DNA of 17,829 nucleotides, taken from NCBI GenBank assembly GCA_034433995.1, contig DAOTZU010000106.1, positions 1 through 17,829 on the forward strand, written 5' to 3'. The position numbers were made by a program, and so were the translations under genes. Shown piece by piece: positions 5,638 to 12,138 of the stretch; position 1 is the stretch's first letter; each line of letters starts with the position of its first letter. A model generated the notes under the pieces. That model worked only from the letters and a program-made list of their open reading frames with translations. It had not been told where the DNA came from and did no database searches. This DNA is from DAOTZU01 sp034433995 (lineage in GTDB: Bacteria; Chloroflexota; Anaerolineae; UBA1429).

Positions 5638-7092
5638 TCAGCCGAGGCCAAAAAAACGCAACGTCAACAGGGTGATGCCCATCCCGGCCAGGCCGCCGGC
5701 GATGGTCTGCATCACCGTGTGGGCGCCCACCTTGATGCGCGCCCAGGCGATGAGGGGGATGAGGAGCAAAGTTGGGGCCGCGGCCAGGCCAAGGGTCGCG
5801 GTGAGCAGGGTGGTGGTCGCCGCCACCCCCGAAACGTGCTGGCTGATCTTCCAACGCACGGTGATGGCCAAATTAAAGAGCACCAAGAGCAACGCGCTCA
5901 GCAGGGCCGCGATGAGCAATTTGGGGCCGTCGAAGAGAAAGAGCAGCACCAGGGGCACGATGGGCGCGATGAGGGAAACCAGCACCGGCACGGGCTTGAG
6001 CCGCTCCCGACGGTTGGAGATGTGCCAATCGCTGATCTTGCCCCGGCGGAACTCACGCCAGAGGATGGCCACCGGTACGCCCACGGAAAGCACCAGGACG
6101 ATGGCCACCCACAGCAATCCCCGTTGCCAGGAGACGGGATCGTAGAGCCCCAGGATGATGGCCAGGGGCACGGCAACATATTGAGGGCTGATGAAGCGGG
6201 AGATGATCTGGGCCGTCCGCTGGGACCAGCGGATCTCGCCGACCACGGTGCCGCCGACGATGAGGATGCCGCCGGCGATCATCGCCGGGGTCAAAAGATC
6301 GCCGGCCAAGAGCACGCCGAACAGGGCGGCAAAGAGGGGCTCAGCGGCAAAGATGAGGGCGGTGTGGGTGGGCGTGGTAAAGCGTTGCATCGCCGTCTGG
6401 ATGGTAAAGGCGAGGGCGGTGGCCAGGATGCCGGTGAAGGCGGCGGCAAACCAGGTATCTCCCCGAGGCGCCGGCCAGCCCTCCGCGCCGCCAAGGCCGA
6501 TCACGCTGCTTCCCAGGGCCACGGTGGCCACCTGGACGGTGGTCAGAGCCCACGGATCCCAGCGGGGGGCAAAGGCGCTCACGGCGACGATGTGCAGGGC
6601 AAAGGAGAGGGCGCAGGCCAGCACTAAGAGGTCGCCCAGAGCGATCTCCAAGTTGCGGTTGAGGGTGAGCAGGGCCAGGCCGATGGTGGCCATGCAGACG
6701 CCGATCACTGCTCCCGGCGCGGGTCGGCGGCGCAGCAACACCGTGGAGAGGATGGGCACCAATACCACCGAAAGGCCGGTGATGAACCCCGCCTTGGAGG
6801 CGCTGGTGTGGCGCAGGCCCAAGGTCTGGAAGGCATAGCCGGCCAGCAAAAAGAGGCCGATCAGCGCGCCCGCCCCCCAACCCCGCCAGCCCAAGGCGCG
6901 CAGACGGCGCCCGCTGACCAGCACCAGGGCCAGCGTGGCCAGGCCGAAACGGATGGCCAGAAACGGGAACACCGGGTAGGCGCTGACGGCGCCCTTGACC
7001 ATGACAAAGGTGCTGCCCCAGATCAGGGTGACCAGGAGAAGGAGCGCATCGGCCCCCAATTGGCGGCGGAAGGTGTGGTTCGTCGTGACCAT
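5638..7092 (-). CDS. EamA (DMT) transporter fused to a divergent PAP2-like membrane domain
   Basis: This is a 484-residue integral membrane protein. Residues about 14-287 form two EamA repeats of the drug/metabolite transporter superfamily, roughly ten helices: LIWGSTFVMVKG near the start, then EPLFAALFGVLLAGDLLTPAMIAGG in the second repeat, as in ordinary 290-300 residue members. The remaining ~190 residues resemble the divergent PAP2 phosphatase-like family: a basic loop with Arg361-Arg364 (RRER), KISQH (Lys415, Ser417, His419) and ARIKVGAHTVMQ (Arg452, His458). These stand in for the classical KX6RP, PSGH and SRX5HX3D motifs, but the final Asp is Gln462. The ATG at 7092 comes one base after the stop of the VWA gene (TAG-C-ATG), so translation is probably coupled. 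The transported substrate is unknown. The single frame is continuous and shows no sign of a join artefact. Confidence 0.85.
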   Translation of the reverse strand: MVTTNHTFRRQLGADALLLLVTLIWGSTFVMVKGAVSAYPVFPFLAIRFGLATLALVLVSGRRLRALGWRGWGAGALIGLFLLAGYAFQTLGLRHTSASKAGFITGLSVVLVPILSTVLLRRRPAPGAVIGVCMATIGLALLTLNRNLEIALGDLLVLACALSFALHIVAVSAFAPRWDPWALTTVQVATVALGSSVIGLGGAEGWPAPRGDTWFAAAFTGILATALAFTIQTAMQRFTTPTHTALIFAAEPLFAALFGVLLAGDLLTPAMIAGGILIVGGTVVGEIRWSQRTAQIISRFISPQYVAVPLAIILGLYDPVSWQRGLLWVAIVLVLSVGVPVAILWREFRRGKISDWHISNRRERLKPVPVLVSLIAPIVPLVLLFLFDGPKLLIAALLSALLLVLFNLAITVRWKISQHVSGVAATTTLLTATLGLAAAPTLLLIPLIAWARIKVGAHTVMQTIAGGLAGMGITLLTLRFFGLG

Positions 7093-7093
7093 G

Positions 7094-8047
7094 CTAGCCC
7101 TGCAGTTCCTTGCGTACCGTTTTGTATAGCTTCTCCGCTTGCAATTCCCCCAACGTGTAGCAGGGGGCGTCTAGAGCCTCGGCCAGCTCGCGGGCCAAGC
7201 CGCGATCCAACGATTCATGCTCCGTGTTGATGACCACAGCGCGGATGTTGCTCCTGCGGATGAGGTCGGCGATCAGCAGCGCCTCCTGGTGGGGGGGCAT
7301 GCCCGTCACCGAGACGTTGCCCGCCCCATCGGTGAGGAGGATGATCAAGGGCATGACCTCCCGGTCGTGGCGTTTCTCCTGCTCCACCACCTGATAGGCC
7401 AAAAGCAGCCCCGCCGGCAAGGGCGTTTTGCCGCCCACGGGGATCTCTCGCAGCGCCTCTTGGGCCATCTCCACGCTGGAGGTGGGCGGCAGCACCAGCC
7501 GGGCCTTGTCGCGCTGGAAGGTGATCAATGAAACCCGGTCGCGTTTCTGGTAAGCATCCACCAAGAGGGACATGATGGCCCCTTTGGTGGCCTCCATGCG
7601 GGCCGCCGCGGCCATGGACCAACTGGCATCCACGGCAAAGAGGATCAAGTTCGCGGCCTTGCGCACGCGCACCTTGCGGTGGAGGTCGTCATCTTGGATG
7701 GTCACCGCCGTATAGGCGTGGTCGCGCTGGCGCTGTTTGGGGGCCGCTTGGCGCAGGGTGGCATCCAGGGCCACATCCTGGTAGCCACCCGGCGTGGGGC
7801 GAGCATAGATATAGCGCCCCCGCTTGCGGGTGGTGATGGTGTAACTGCGCTTGCCCGCCGTGCGGCGGGAGATGTGGTCCAGGTCCGTCTTGAGTTTGCG
7901 TGGCTTGAACACCTCGCCCACGGCCACGGGCATATCGGCCTGCCGGAGATAGTTCAGCGGCTGGGCATCGGCGTGGTGGCCCCGCAAAGGCATGCCACTG
8001 GCCATCTGCGAGGGATCGGGCAGGGGTTCTTGGATCAGGGTATCAGT
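7094..8047 (-). CDS. chlD: ChlD/CobT-like VWA half of chelatase, in the -1 frame
   Basis: This frame encodes the medium-subunit half of a magnesium/cobalt chelatase. Counted from its first ATG (8005) it has 303 residues: a positively charged linker, then a von Willebrand A domain from about residue 118. The MIDAS residues are present: DASWS (Asp126, Ser128, Ser130), Thr194 in GGKTPLPAG and Asp226 in LLTDGAGN. The frame is open upstream of that ATG for 14 more codons, back to 8047 inside an A9 run, where the ChlI-like frame of the same strand ends. The ATG at 8005 has no Shine-Dalgarno sequence, so this part is probably made mainly as the C-terminal portion of a ChlI-ChlD fusion through -1 slippage. 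The entry begins at the first -1 codon after slipping. The family usually works with a large CobN/ChlH subunit, which is not in the window. Confidence 0.87.
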   Translation of the reverse strand, partial: TDTLIQEPLPDPSQMASGMPLRGHHADAQPLNYLRQADMPVAVGEVFKPRKLKTDLDHISRRTAGKRSYTITTRKRGRYIYARPTPGGYQDVALDATLRQAAPKQRQRDHAYTAVTIQDDDLHRKVRVRKAANLILFAVDASWSMAAAARMEATKGAIMSLLVDAYQKRDRVSLITFQRDKARLVLPPTSSVEMAQEALREIPVGGKTPLPAGLLLAYQVVEQEKRHDREVMPLIILLTDGAGNVSVTGMPPHQEALLIADLIRRSNIRAVVINTEHESLDRGLARELAEALDAPCYTLGELQAEKLYKTVRKELQG

Positions 8048-9132
8048 TTTTTTTTACCCGGCACGGGCATCTCGCCGGGGGCGGATTGCTGTTCAGCCTG
8101 GCCCGGCACAGCCCGGGCCTGTTCCAGGCGCTGCTCCAGCTTTTCCAGCTTGCTTTGTACCTCTTCGAAGGGCTTGCGCCGCAGGCGATGGGGCAGGGCC
8201 AACTCGGCGGCCAGGAGGATATCCATCTCGTTGATGCGTTGGCGGCCCTCAAAGGCAGCCTGGGCCAGGGCCGTCTTCAGGATGACGATATCCGCCCGGT
8301 GGCCGTCCACCTCCATCTCGCTGGTGAGGGCGGCGATGGTGTAGAGGTCCGCCGTGTCGTAGGTCACCTGGGGCAGCAGGGCCTGGGCTTGGACGATCTG
8401 TCGCGAGAGGGCCTCCTCGGCGGCGCACCATGCGGCGCAAAAGGCGTCGGGATCCTGTTCGTATTGCACCCGGCGGCGCAAAATCTCGACGCGGGCCTCC
8501 TTATCCAGGATCCCTTGGATATCCACACAGAGGGCGAACCGGTCCAAGAGTTGGGGACGCAGCTCGCCCTCCTCAGGGTTCATGGTGCCCACCAGGATGA
8601 AACGGGCCGGATGAGAGAACGAGATCCCCTCGCGCTCCACCACGTTGACGCCCATGGCTGCCGAATCCAACAAAAGGTCCACCACGTGGTCATCCAGCAG
8701 GTTGACCTCGTCCACATAGAGCAGGCCACGGTTGGCCGCCGCCAAGACGCCGGGCTCAAAGTGCCGCTCGCCCAGCTTGATGGCCCGCTCCAGGTCCAGC
8801 GTGCCCACCACCCGGTCCTCGGTGGCGCTCACGGGCAGGTCCACAAAGCGGGTCTTGCGCCGGGTGACGGGCAGCCGCTCCCCGGCCTCCACGCGTCGGC
8901 GGCAGCTTTCGCACATCTCGTCGGCGCGGTGGGGATTGCATTGGAAGGGACAATCGCTGACCACCTCAATCTCGGGCAGGAGCGCCGCCAGGGCCCTGGC
9001 CGCGGTGGATTTGGCTGTGCCCCGCTCGCCGCGGATGAGCACGCCACCGATCTGTGGGCTGATGGCGTTAAGCACCAGGGCGCGCTTCATGCGCTCCTGG
9101 CCGACGATGGCGGTAAAAGGAAAGACTTGCAT
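8035..9132 (-). CDS. chlI: ChlI-like AAA+ chelatase subunit (zero-frame product)
   Basis: This 365-residue AAA+ ATPase is the motor part of a metal chelatase. It has Walker A GERGTAKST (residues 35-43), Walker B LLYVDEVN with Asp141 and Glu142, and a helical lid region to about 335, followed by a Glu/Gln/Pro linker. It carries CPFQC (Cys61, Cys65) and CESC (Cys74, Cys77), a cysteine cluster I associate with ChlI-ChlD fused proteins called putative cobaltochelatases rather than photosynthetic BchI. The ATG at 9132 begins MQVFPFTAIVGQE, the normal family start; a weak GAGAAG lies upstream. The frame is open farther upstream but that region antisenses the FAD gene and is not coding. The reading frame ends GKKKLIP just after an A9 run; slipping -1 there continues into the VWA domain to give about 679 residues, the usual fusion size. 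Confidence 0.92.
   Translation of the reverse strand: MQVFPFTAIVGQERMKRALVLNAISPQIGGVLIRGERGTAKSTAARALAALLPEIEVVSDCPFQCNPHRADEMCESCRRRVEAGERLPVTRRKTRFVDLPVSATEDRVVGTLDLERAIKLGERHFEPGVLAAANRGLLYVDEVNLLDDHVVDLLLDSAAMGVNVVEREGISFSHPARFILVGTMNPEEGELRPQLLDRFALCVDIQGILDKEARVEILRRRVQYEQDPDAFCAAWCAAEEALSRQIVQAQALLPQVTYDTADLYTIAALTSEMEVDGHRADIVILKTALAQAAFEGRQRINEMDILLAAELALPHRLRRKPFEEVQSKLEKLEQRLEQARAVPGQAEQQSAPGEMPVPGKKKLIP
8047..8068 (-). other. A9 slippery site: candidate -1 frameshift or transcriptional slippage
   Basis: On the coding (minus) strand nine consecutive A residues lie at 8055-8047. In the zero frame they read GGT AAA AAA AAA CTG, with TGA four codons after the run's last codon. In the -1 frame the reading becomes AAA ACT GAT ACC CTG and runs into the VWA domain; that frame has a TAA at the 5' edge of the run. 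The heptamer A-AAA-AAA allows tandem -1 slippage, and a run of nine A is long enough for RNA polymerase slippage. A small hairpin, GCCCG-TGC-CGGGT (8068-8056), abuts the run on its 5' side. I see no convincing pseudoknot at the usual distance downstream. Confidence 0.78.
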
Positions 9133-9163
9133 CGTTCTTCTCGTCTCGAATGGTAGCTCGCTA

Positions 9164-9191
9164 AGTATAGCGGCTCGGGCTCGGCTGTCAA
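9164..9191 (-). promoter_or_regulatory. Internal consensus promoter for chlI/chlD and the transporter
   Basis: On the minus strand a perfect TTGACA (9191-9186) and TATACT (9169-9164) are 16 bp apart. The -35 begins one base after the FAD gene's TAA. Transcription would start near 9157, about 25 nt before the ATG at 9132. The chelatase and transporter genes can thus be transcribed apart from the SDR-FAD pair. Confidence 0.78.
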
Positions 9192-11165
9192 TTAACGGTA
9201 GATCTCCCCTTCGCGGAAGGCGGCCCAGGCCGTCTCGAACCAGGCGTCGGTGGCCGGTAGGGGGCGCCGCTCGCACCAGCGATGGACGATCTTGCCCTGA
9301 GAGGTGACCATCGTCTCCAACACCTTCTCGCGGAAGGAAGGATCCTCGGGGGCCATGCGCCATTCCTCGCCCAAACGCTCGTGGATGCGGGCCCCGTGGG
9401 GATCCACCACCAGCGCCGAGCCCCGGCTGCCCACGCCGCTTTCCAGGGCGTAGCGGATGGCCTCCAGATAGACCGCATGGGCGAAGCAGAGCTGGCGGTT
9501 GCGCAGGGCTTCCCGGGCATCCAGGCCCTGGTACCCGCATCCCACCGCCTCCAGCCGCTGCCACTGTTCCCAGGCCTCGTCCACGGCTTGGCGCACCCCC
9601 TCCAGAGAGCGGATGTGGGCGCCGGCGCGGCTCATGCGCCGCTGGAACGCCTCGCGCTCCTCCTGCCAAGAGGCCTTGGCCTGGGCGCAGCGGCCCAGCC
9701 AGGCCAAGACATCCTCCGCGCCGACCAGCGCTGCCCGACGAAACTGGGCGGCATCCAACGTCCACTCGCGGTAACGGTGGGCGATGAACTCGGCGGCGCG
9801 AAAGCCGCCCACCTGCCCCGAGTTCAGGGCGGAGCCTCCGGGCCGATAGACGCCGTGGGAGCCGTTCACCTCGCCCACGGGGAAAAGATGGCGGATGTTC
9901 ACCGATTCCCACCAGTGATTGCCCGCCAAGCCGCCGTTGTTGTGTTGGGCGCAGACGGCGATCTCCAGCGGCTCACGGGCGAGGTCGATGCCGTGCTCGG
10001 CATAGAGCTCGATGGCGCCCGGGTTCATCTTGCGCAGGCGGGCCAGGGGCGTCTCCAAGAGGGCCTGGGAGCGGGTGAGATAGTGCAACGCTTCGGCGCT
10101 CAGGTCCTCGAAACGGAACCCTTCGGGGTTGCGGCGAAAATCCAAAAAGACGCGACGGCCTTGGATCACCGTCTCGATGTAGACCAGGATATCCACCAGG
10201 GATGAGCCACCCATGACCTTGCGCGCGTCAAAGGGCCACTGGTACCCCTTGAGAAAGACCATGGAGTTCATCTCGCCGACGGAGGCGAAATAATCGCGCA
10301 GGAACTCGCGCTCGTCGCTTGCGCCATCGGCGGCGGTGCTGATAAAGCGAGGGATGACCTGCATATAGGTGCCCGAGACGTTCCAGCGGAACTTGATGGA
10401 GGCCAGGCCGTATTGCGATTCGGGCAAGCTCTGGGCCTTGGCCCCGATCATGAGGGCCAGGCCAATGCCGCCGGTGTGCACCGGCGGGTAGACGCTGGTG
10501 TGGTAGAGGCCGCCGGGGCCGCCGGTGGCAAAGATCATGTTCTCGCAGGCATAGGCCTCCAACGCCCCCTCGCCGTTCAGGGCCAGGGCGCCGGCGATGC
10601 GCTTGTCTTCCTCCGGGCCCACGGTGAGCAGCGCCACCGCCACCCGGTCCTCACGCACGGGGATGGCGTTGCGGCGCACCTCGCGGATGAGGGCGCGGCA
10701 CATCTCCCGCGAGGTGTAGGGGCCGATGGAGGTGGCCCGCTGGCGCGGGTCATGATCGGTTTTGTAGCCGACGAACTGGCCGTACCGATCCTGGGGGAAG
10801 GGCACCCCCAGGTTGACCAGGTTCAGGAAGGCCCGGGCCGAGAGGCTGGCCTCCACCAGGGCCAGGTCGCCATGCATGCTGCCGCCGGCAAAGTAGCTTT
10901 CGGCCATGGCCAAAGGCGAATCCGCCTCGCCGCCGTACATGGAGAGCTTGTAATAGGTCTGCTTATCGCTGCCGGTGTTGATGGAGGTGCCCATCTGCAG
11001 GCCCTCGGTGAGGATGAGCACATCCTCGATCCCCTGGGCGCGAAGCTGCACGGCGGCGTTCAGCCCCGCCGCGCCGCTGCCCAACACCAAGGTATGCACC
11101 CAACAAACCGGCAGGCTCAGGGTGGAGCCATCCTCCCGCTTCAGGCTCAAGGTTTCCTCGCGCAT
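9192..11165 (-). CDS. FAD-dependent oxidoreductase, fumarate reductase/aspartate oxidase-like
   Basis: This 657-residue protein resembles the flavoprotein family that includes succinate dehydrogenase/fumarate reductase subunit A and L-aspartate oxidase. The dinucleotide motif GSGAAG occurs at residues 29-34, INTGSDKQ follows near 62-69, FATGGPGGLY lies in the middle, and a C-terminal FAD-contact segment reads RPGGSALNSGQVGGFRAAEF. After it comes a helical region rich in Trp, Arg and Glu, as in fumarate-reductase-type proteins. There is no secretion signal or heme motif, so it is probably cytoplasmic. The ATG at 11165 has GTAGGAGG 5 nt upstream, overlapping the stop codon of the SDR gene, so the two are translated as a pair. 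No iron-sulfur partner gene adjoins it, so it is unlikely to be a respiratory subunit A. The substrate is unknown. Confidence 0.85.
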   Translation of the reverse strand: MREETLSLKREDGSTLSLPVCWVHTLVLGSGAAGLNAAVQLRAQGIEDVLILTEGLQMGTSINTGSDKQTYYKLSMYGGEADSPLAMAESYFAGGSMHGDLALVEASLSARAFLNLVNLGVPFPQDRYGQFVGYKTDHDPRQRATSIGPYTSREMCRALIREVRRNAIPVREDRVAVALLTVGPEEDKRIAGALALNGEGALEAYACENMIFATGGPGGLYHTSVYPPVHTGGIGLALMIGAKAQSLPESQYGLASIKFRWNVSGTYMQVIPRFISTAADGASDEREFLRDYFASVGEMNSMVFLKGYQWPFDARKVMGGSSLVDILVYIETVIQGRRVFLDFRRNPEGFRFEDLSAEALHYLTRSQALLETPLARLRKMNPGAIELYAEHGIDLAREPLEIAVCAQHNNGGLAGNHWWESVNIRHLFPVGEVNGSHGVYRPGGSALNSGQVGGFRAAEFIAHRYREWTLDAAQFRRAALVGAEDVLAWLGRCAQAKASWQEEREAFQRRMSRAGAHIRSLEGVRQAVDEAWEQWQRLEAVGCGYQGLDAREALRNRQLCFAHAVYLEAIRYALESGVGSRGSALVVDPHGARIHERLGEEWRMAPEDPSFREKVLETMVTSQGKIVHRWCERRPLPATDAWFETAWAAFREGEIYR

Positions 11166-11174
11166 GTTTGCCTC

Positions 11175-11945
11175 CTACAGCCGTTGCACCGTCAGGCCGC
11201 CATCCACCAGGATGACCTGGCCGGTGGAATAAGCGAGATCGCCGCGCACCAACATGGCCACCGCCCGGCCCACATCCTCCGGCAGGCCCCAGCGCGCTTG
11301 CAGCAGCAGGCCCTCAGCGATGAGCTTGTCGTATTTCTCCCGCACGGCGGCGGTCATATCCGTCTGGATGATGCCGGGGCGGATCTCATAGACGGGGATG
11401 TTGAACTCGCCCAGGCGCGCCGCCCAGAGCTTGGTGGCCATGCTCACACCCGCTTTGGAGATGCAGTACTCCCCCCGGCTGGGCGAGGCGACGGTGGCCG
11501 AGATGGAGGAGATGTTGACGATGCACCCCCGGAAATTGGGGTCGGCGTCCTTCTGGGCGATCATCCACTTGGCCACGGCCTGGGTGAGGAAATAGGGGCC
11601 TTGGAGGTTGATCTTCATCACCCATTCGTAGCTCTCCTCCGTGGCCTCCAGAATATCGGCGCGCACCTTGGGGGCCACGCCGGCGTTATTCACCAGGATG
11701 TGCAACCGCCCGAAATGTGCGCGGATCTCGTCCAGCATGCGCTGCCGCGCCTGAGGATCGCTCACGTCGGCGCGGCAATAAAGCACGTCCGCGCCCAAGG
11801 CCCGGAGTTGGGCCAGGTTCTCGGCCACGGTCTCCTCGGCGAGGATGTCGCCGATGGCCAGGTCGCACCCTTCCGCGGCCAAACAGCGGGCGATGGCGTA
11901 GCCGATGCCACGGCCGGCGCCGGTGATGAGGGCCACTCGCTTCAT
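11175..11945 (-). CDS. Short-chain dehydrogenase/reductase (FabG-like SDR)
   Basis: This 256-residue protein is a classical SDR. It has the cofactor motif TGAGRGIG (residues 8-15), Asp60-Val61 after strand 3, NNAG at 86-89, and the catalytic set Asn113, Ser147, Tyr160 and Lys164 with the standard YxxxK spacing. The tail LVDGGLTVQRL is typical. It probably oxidises a secondary alcohol or reduces a ketone with NAD(P)H; acidic Asp33 after strand 2 leans toward NAD(H). The frame is open well upstream, but ATG 11945 is clearly right: AAAGGAG stands just ahead and the Rossmann motif starts at once. The FAD oxidoreductase follows after 9 bp, so these two may act in one catabolic route. Automatic annotation would call it 3-ketoacyl-ACP reductase; no fatty-acid genes are nearby to support that role. 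Confidence 0.92.
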   Translation of the reverse strand: MKRVALITGAGRGIGYAIARCLAAEGCDLAIGDILAEETVAENLAQLRALGADVLYCRADVSDPQARQRMLDEIRAHFGRLHILVNNAGVAPKVRADILEATEESYEWVMKINLQGPYFLTQAVAKWMIAQKDADPNFRGCIVNISSISATVASPSRGEYCISKAGVSMATKLWAARLGEFNIPVYEIRPGIIQTDMTAAVREKYDKLIAEGLLLQARWGLPEDVGRAVAMLVRGDLAYSTGQVILVDGGLTVQRL

Positions 11946-11984
11946 CTTGCTCCTTTCACCCATTTTGCAGAAACCTTCGGCCCA

Positions 11985-12013
11985 AGTATAGTGGCGCTGG
12001 GTGGGTTGGTCAA
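11985..12013 (-). promoter_or_regulatory. Consensus promoter for the SDR-FAD operon
   Basis: On the minus strand TTGACC (12013-12008) and TATACT (11990-11985) are exactly 17 bp apart. The start would be near 11978, giving a leader of about 33 nt that contains AAAGGAG before the ATG at 11945. The -10 and its 3' flank (TATACTT) match the internal promoter in front of chlI. Confidence 0.8.
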
Positions 12014-12031
12014 ACGGGCCCAACCGCCTTT

Positions 12032-12067
12032 CAGACCTGACAGGTCTTGGAAGACCTTTCAGGTCTG
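12032..12067. repeat. Double CAGACCTG palindrome in the SDR-uvrC intergenic region
   Basis: Two copies of the unit CAGACCTG..CAGGTCT stand head to head. The 17-nt arms 12032-12048 and 12051-12067 pair at 16 of 17 positions around a GG centre. The element lies between the -35 of the SDR promoter and the uvrC promoter and shares its unit with 3784-3800. It could be a dispersed palindromic repeat or an operator for the divergent pair. Confidence 0.8.
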
Positions 12068-12116
12068 GCAAAAATACCGGCAAGGCCCGTGCACATCCCC
12101 TCTCAGGTGTAATTCG

Positions 12117-12125
12117 TGATATAAT
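12117..12125 (+). promoter_or_regulatory. Extended -10 promoter for uvrC with a very short leader
   Basis: TGATATAAT (12117-12125) is a perfect extended -10 (TG-N-TATAAT). No good -35 is visible upstream, which is normal for extended -10 promoters. The expected start is at about 12131-12133, only 6-8 nt ahead of the uvrC ATG at 12139, and there is no Shine-Dalgarno sequence. Confidence 0.65.
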
Positions 12126-12138
12126 AGAGCTGGCTCCC

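Noticed and set aside
8003..8005. Independent translation start for the VWA protein at ATG 8005
   Set aside because: There is no Shine-Dalgarno sequence ahead of it, and the frame stays open upstream into the A run. It is kept only as a fallback to the slippage model.
8035..9912. Longer start for the ChlI-like gene (position 9912)
   Set aside because: The extra 260 residues are antisense-like Arg/Gly/Pro-rich sequence overlapping the 3' end of the FAD gene. The family N-terminus and the promoter both fit ATG 9132.
9192..11165. Respiratory fumarate reductase/succinate dehydrogenase subunit A
   Set aside because: No iron-sulfur or membrane-anchor subunit gene is adjacent, and the partner is an SDR gene. 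The family resemblance alone does not support a respiratory role.
10413..12119. 568-codon open frame on the plus strand across the FAD and SDR genes
   Set aside because: It is antisense to two well-supported enzymes and crosses their promoter region. It is a codon-bias shadow.
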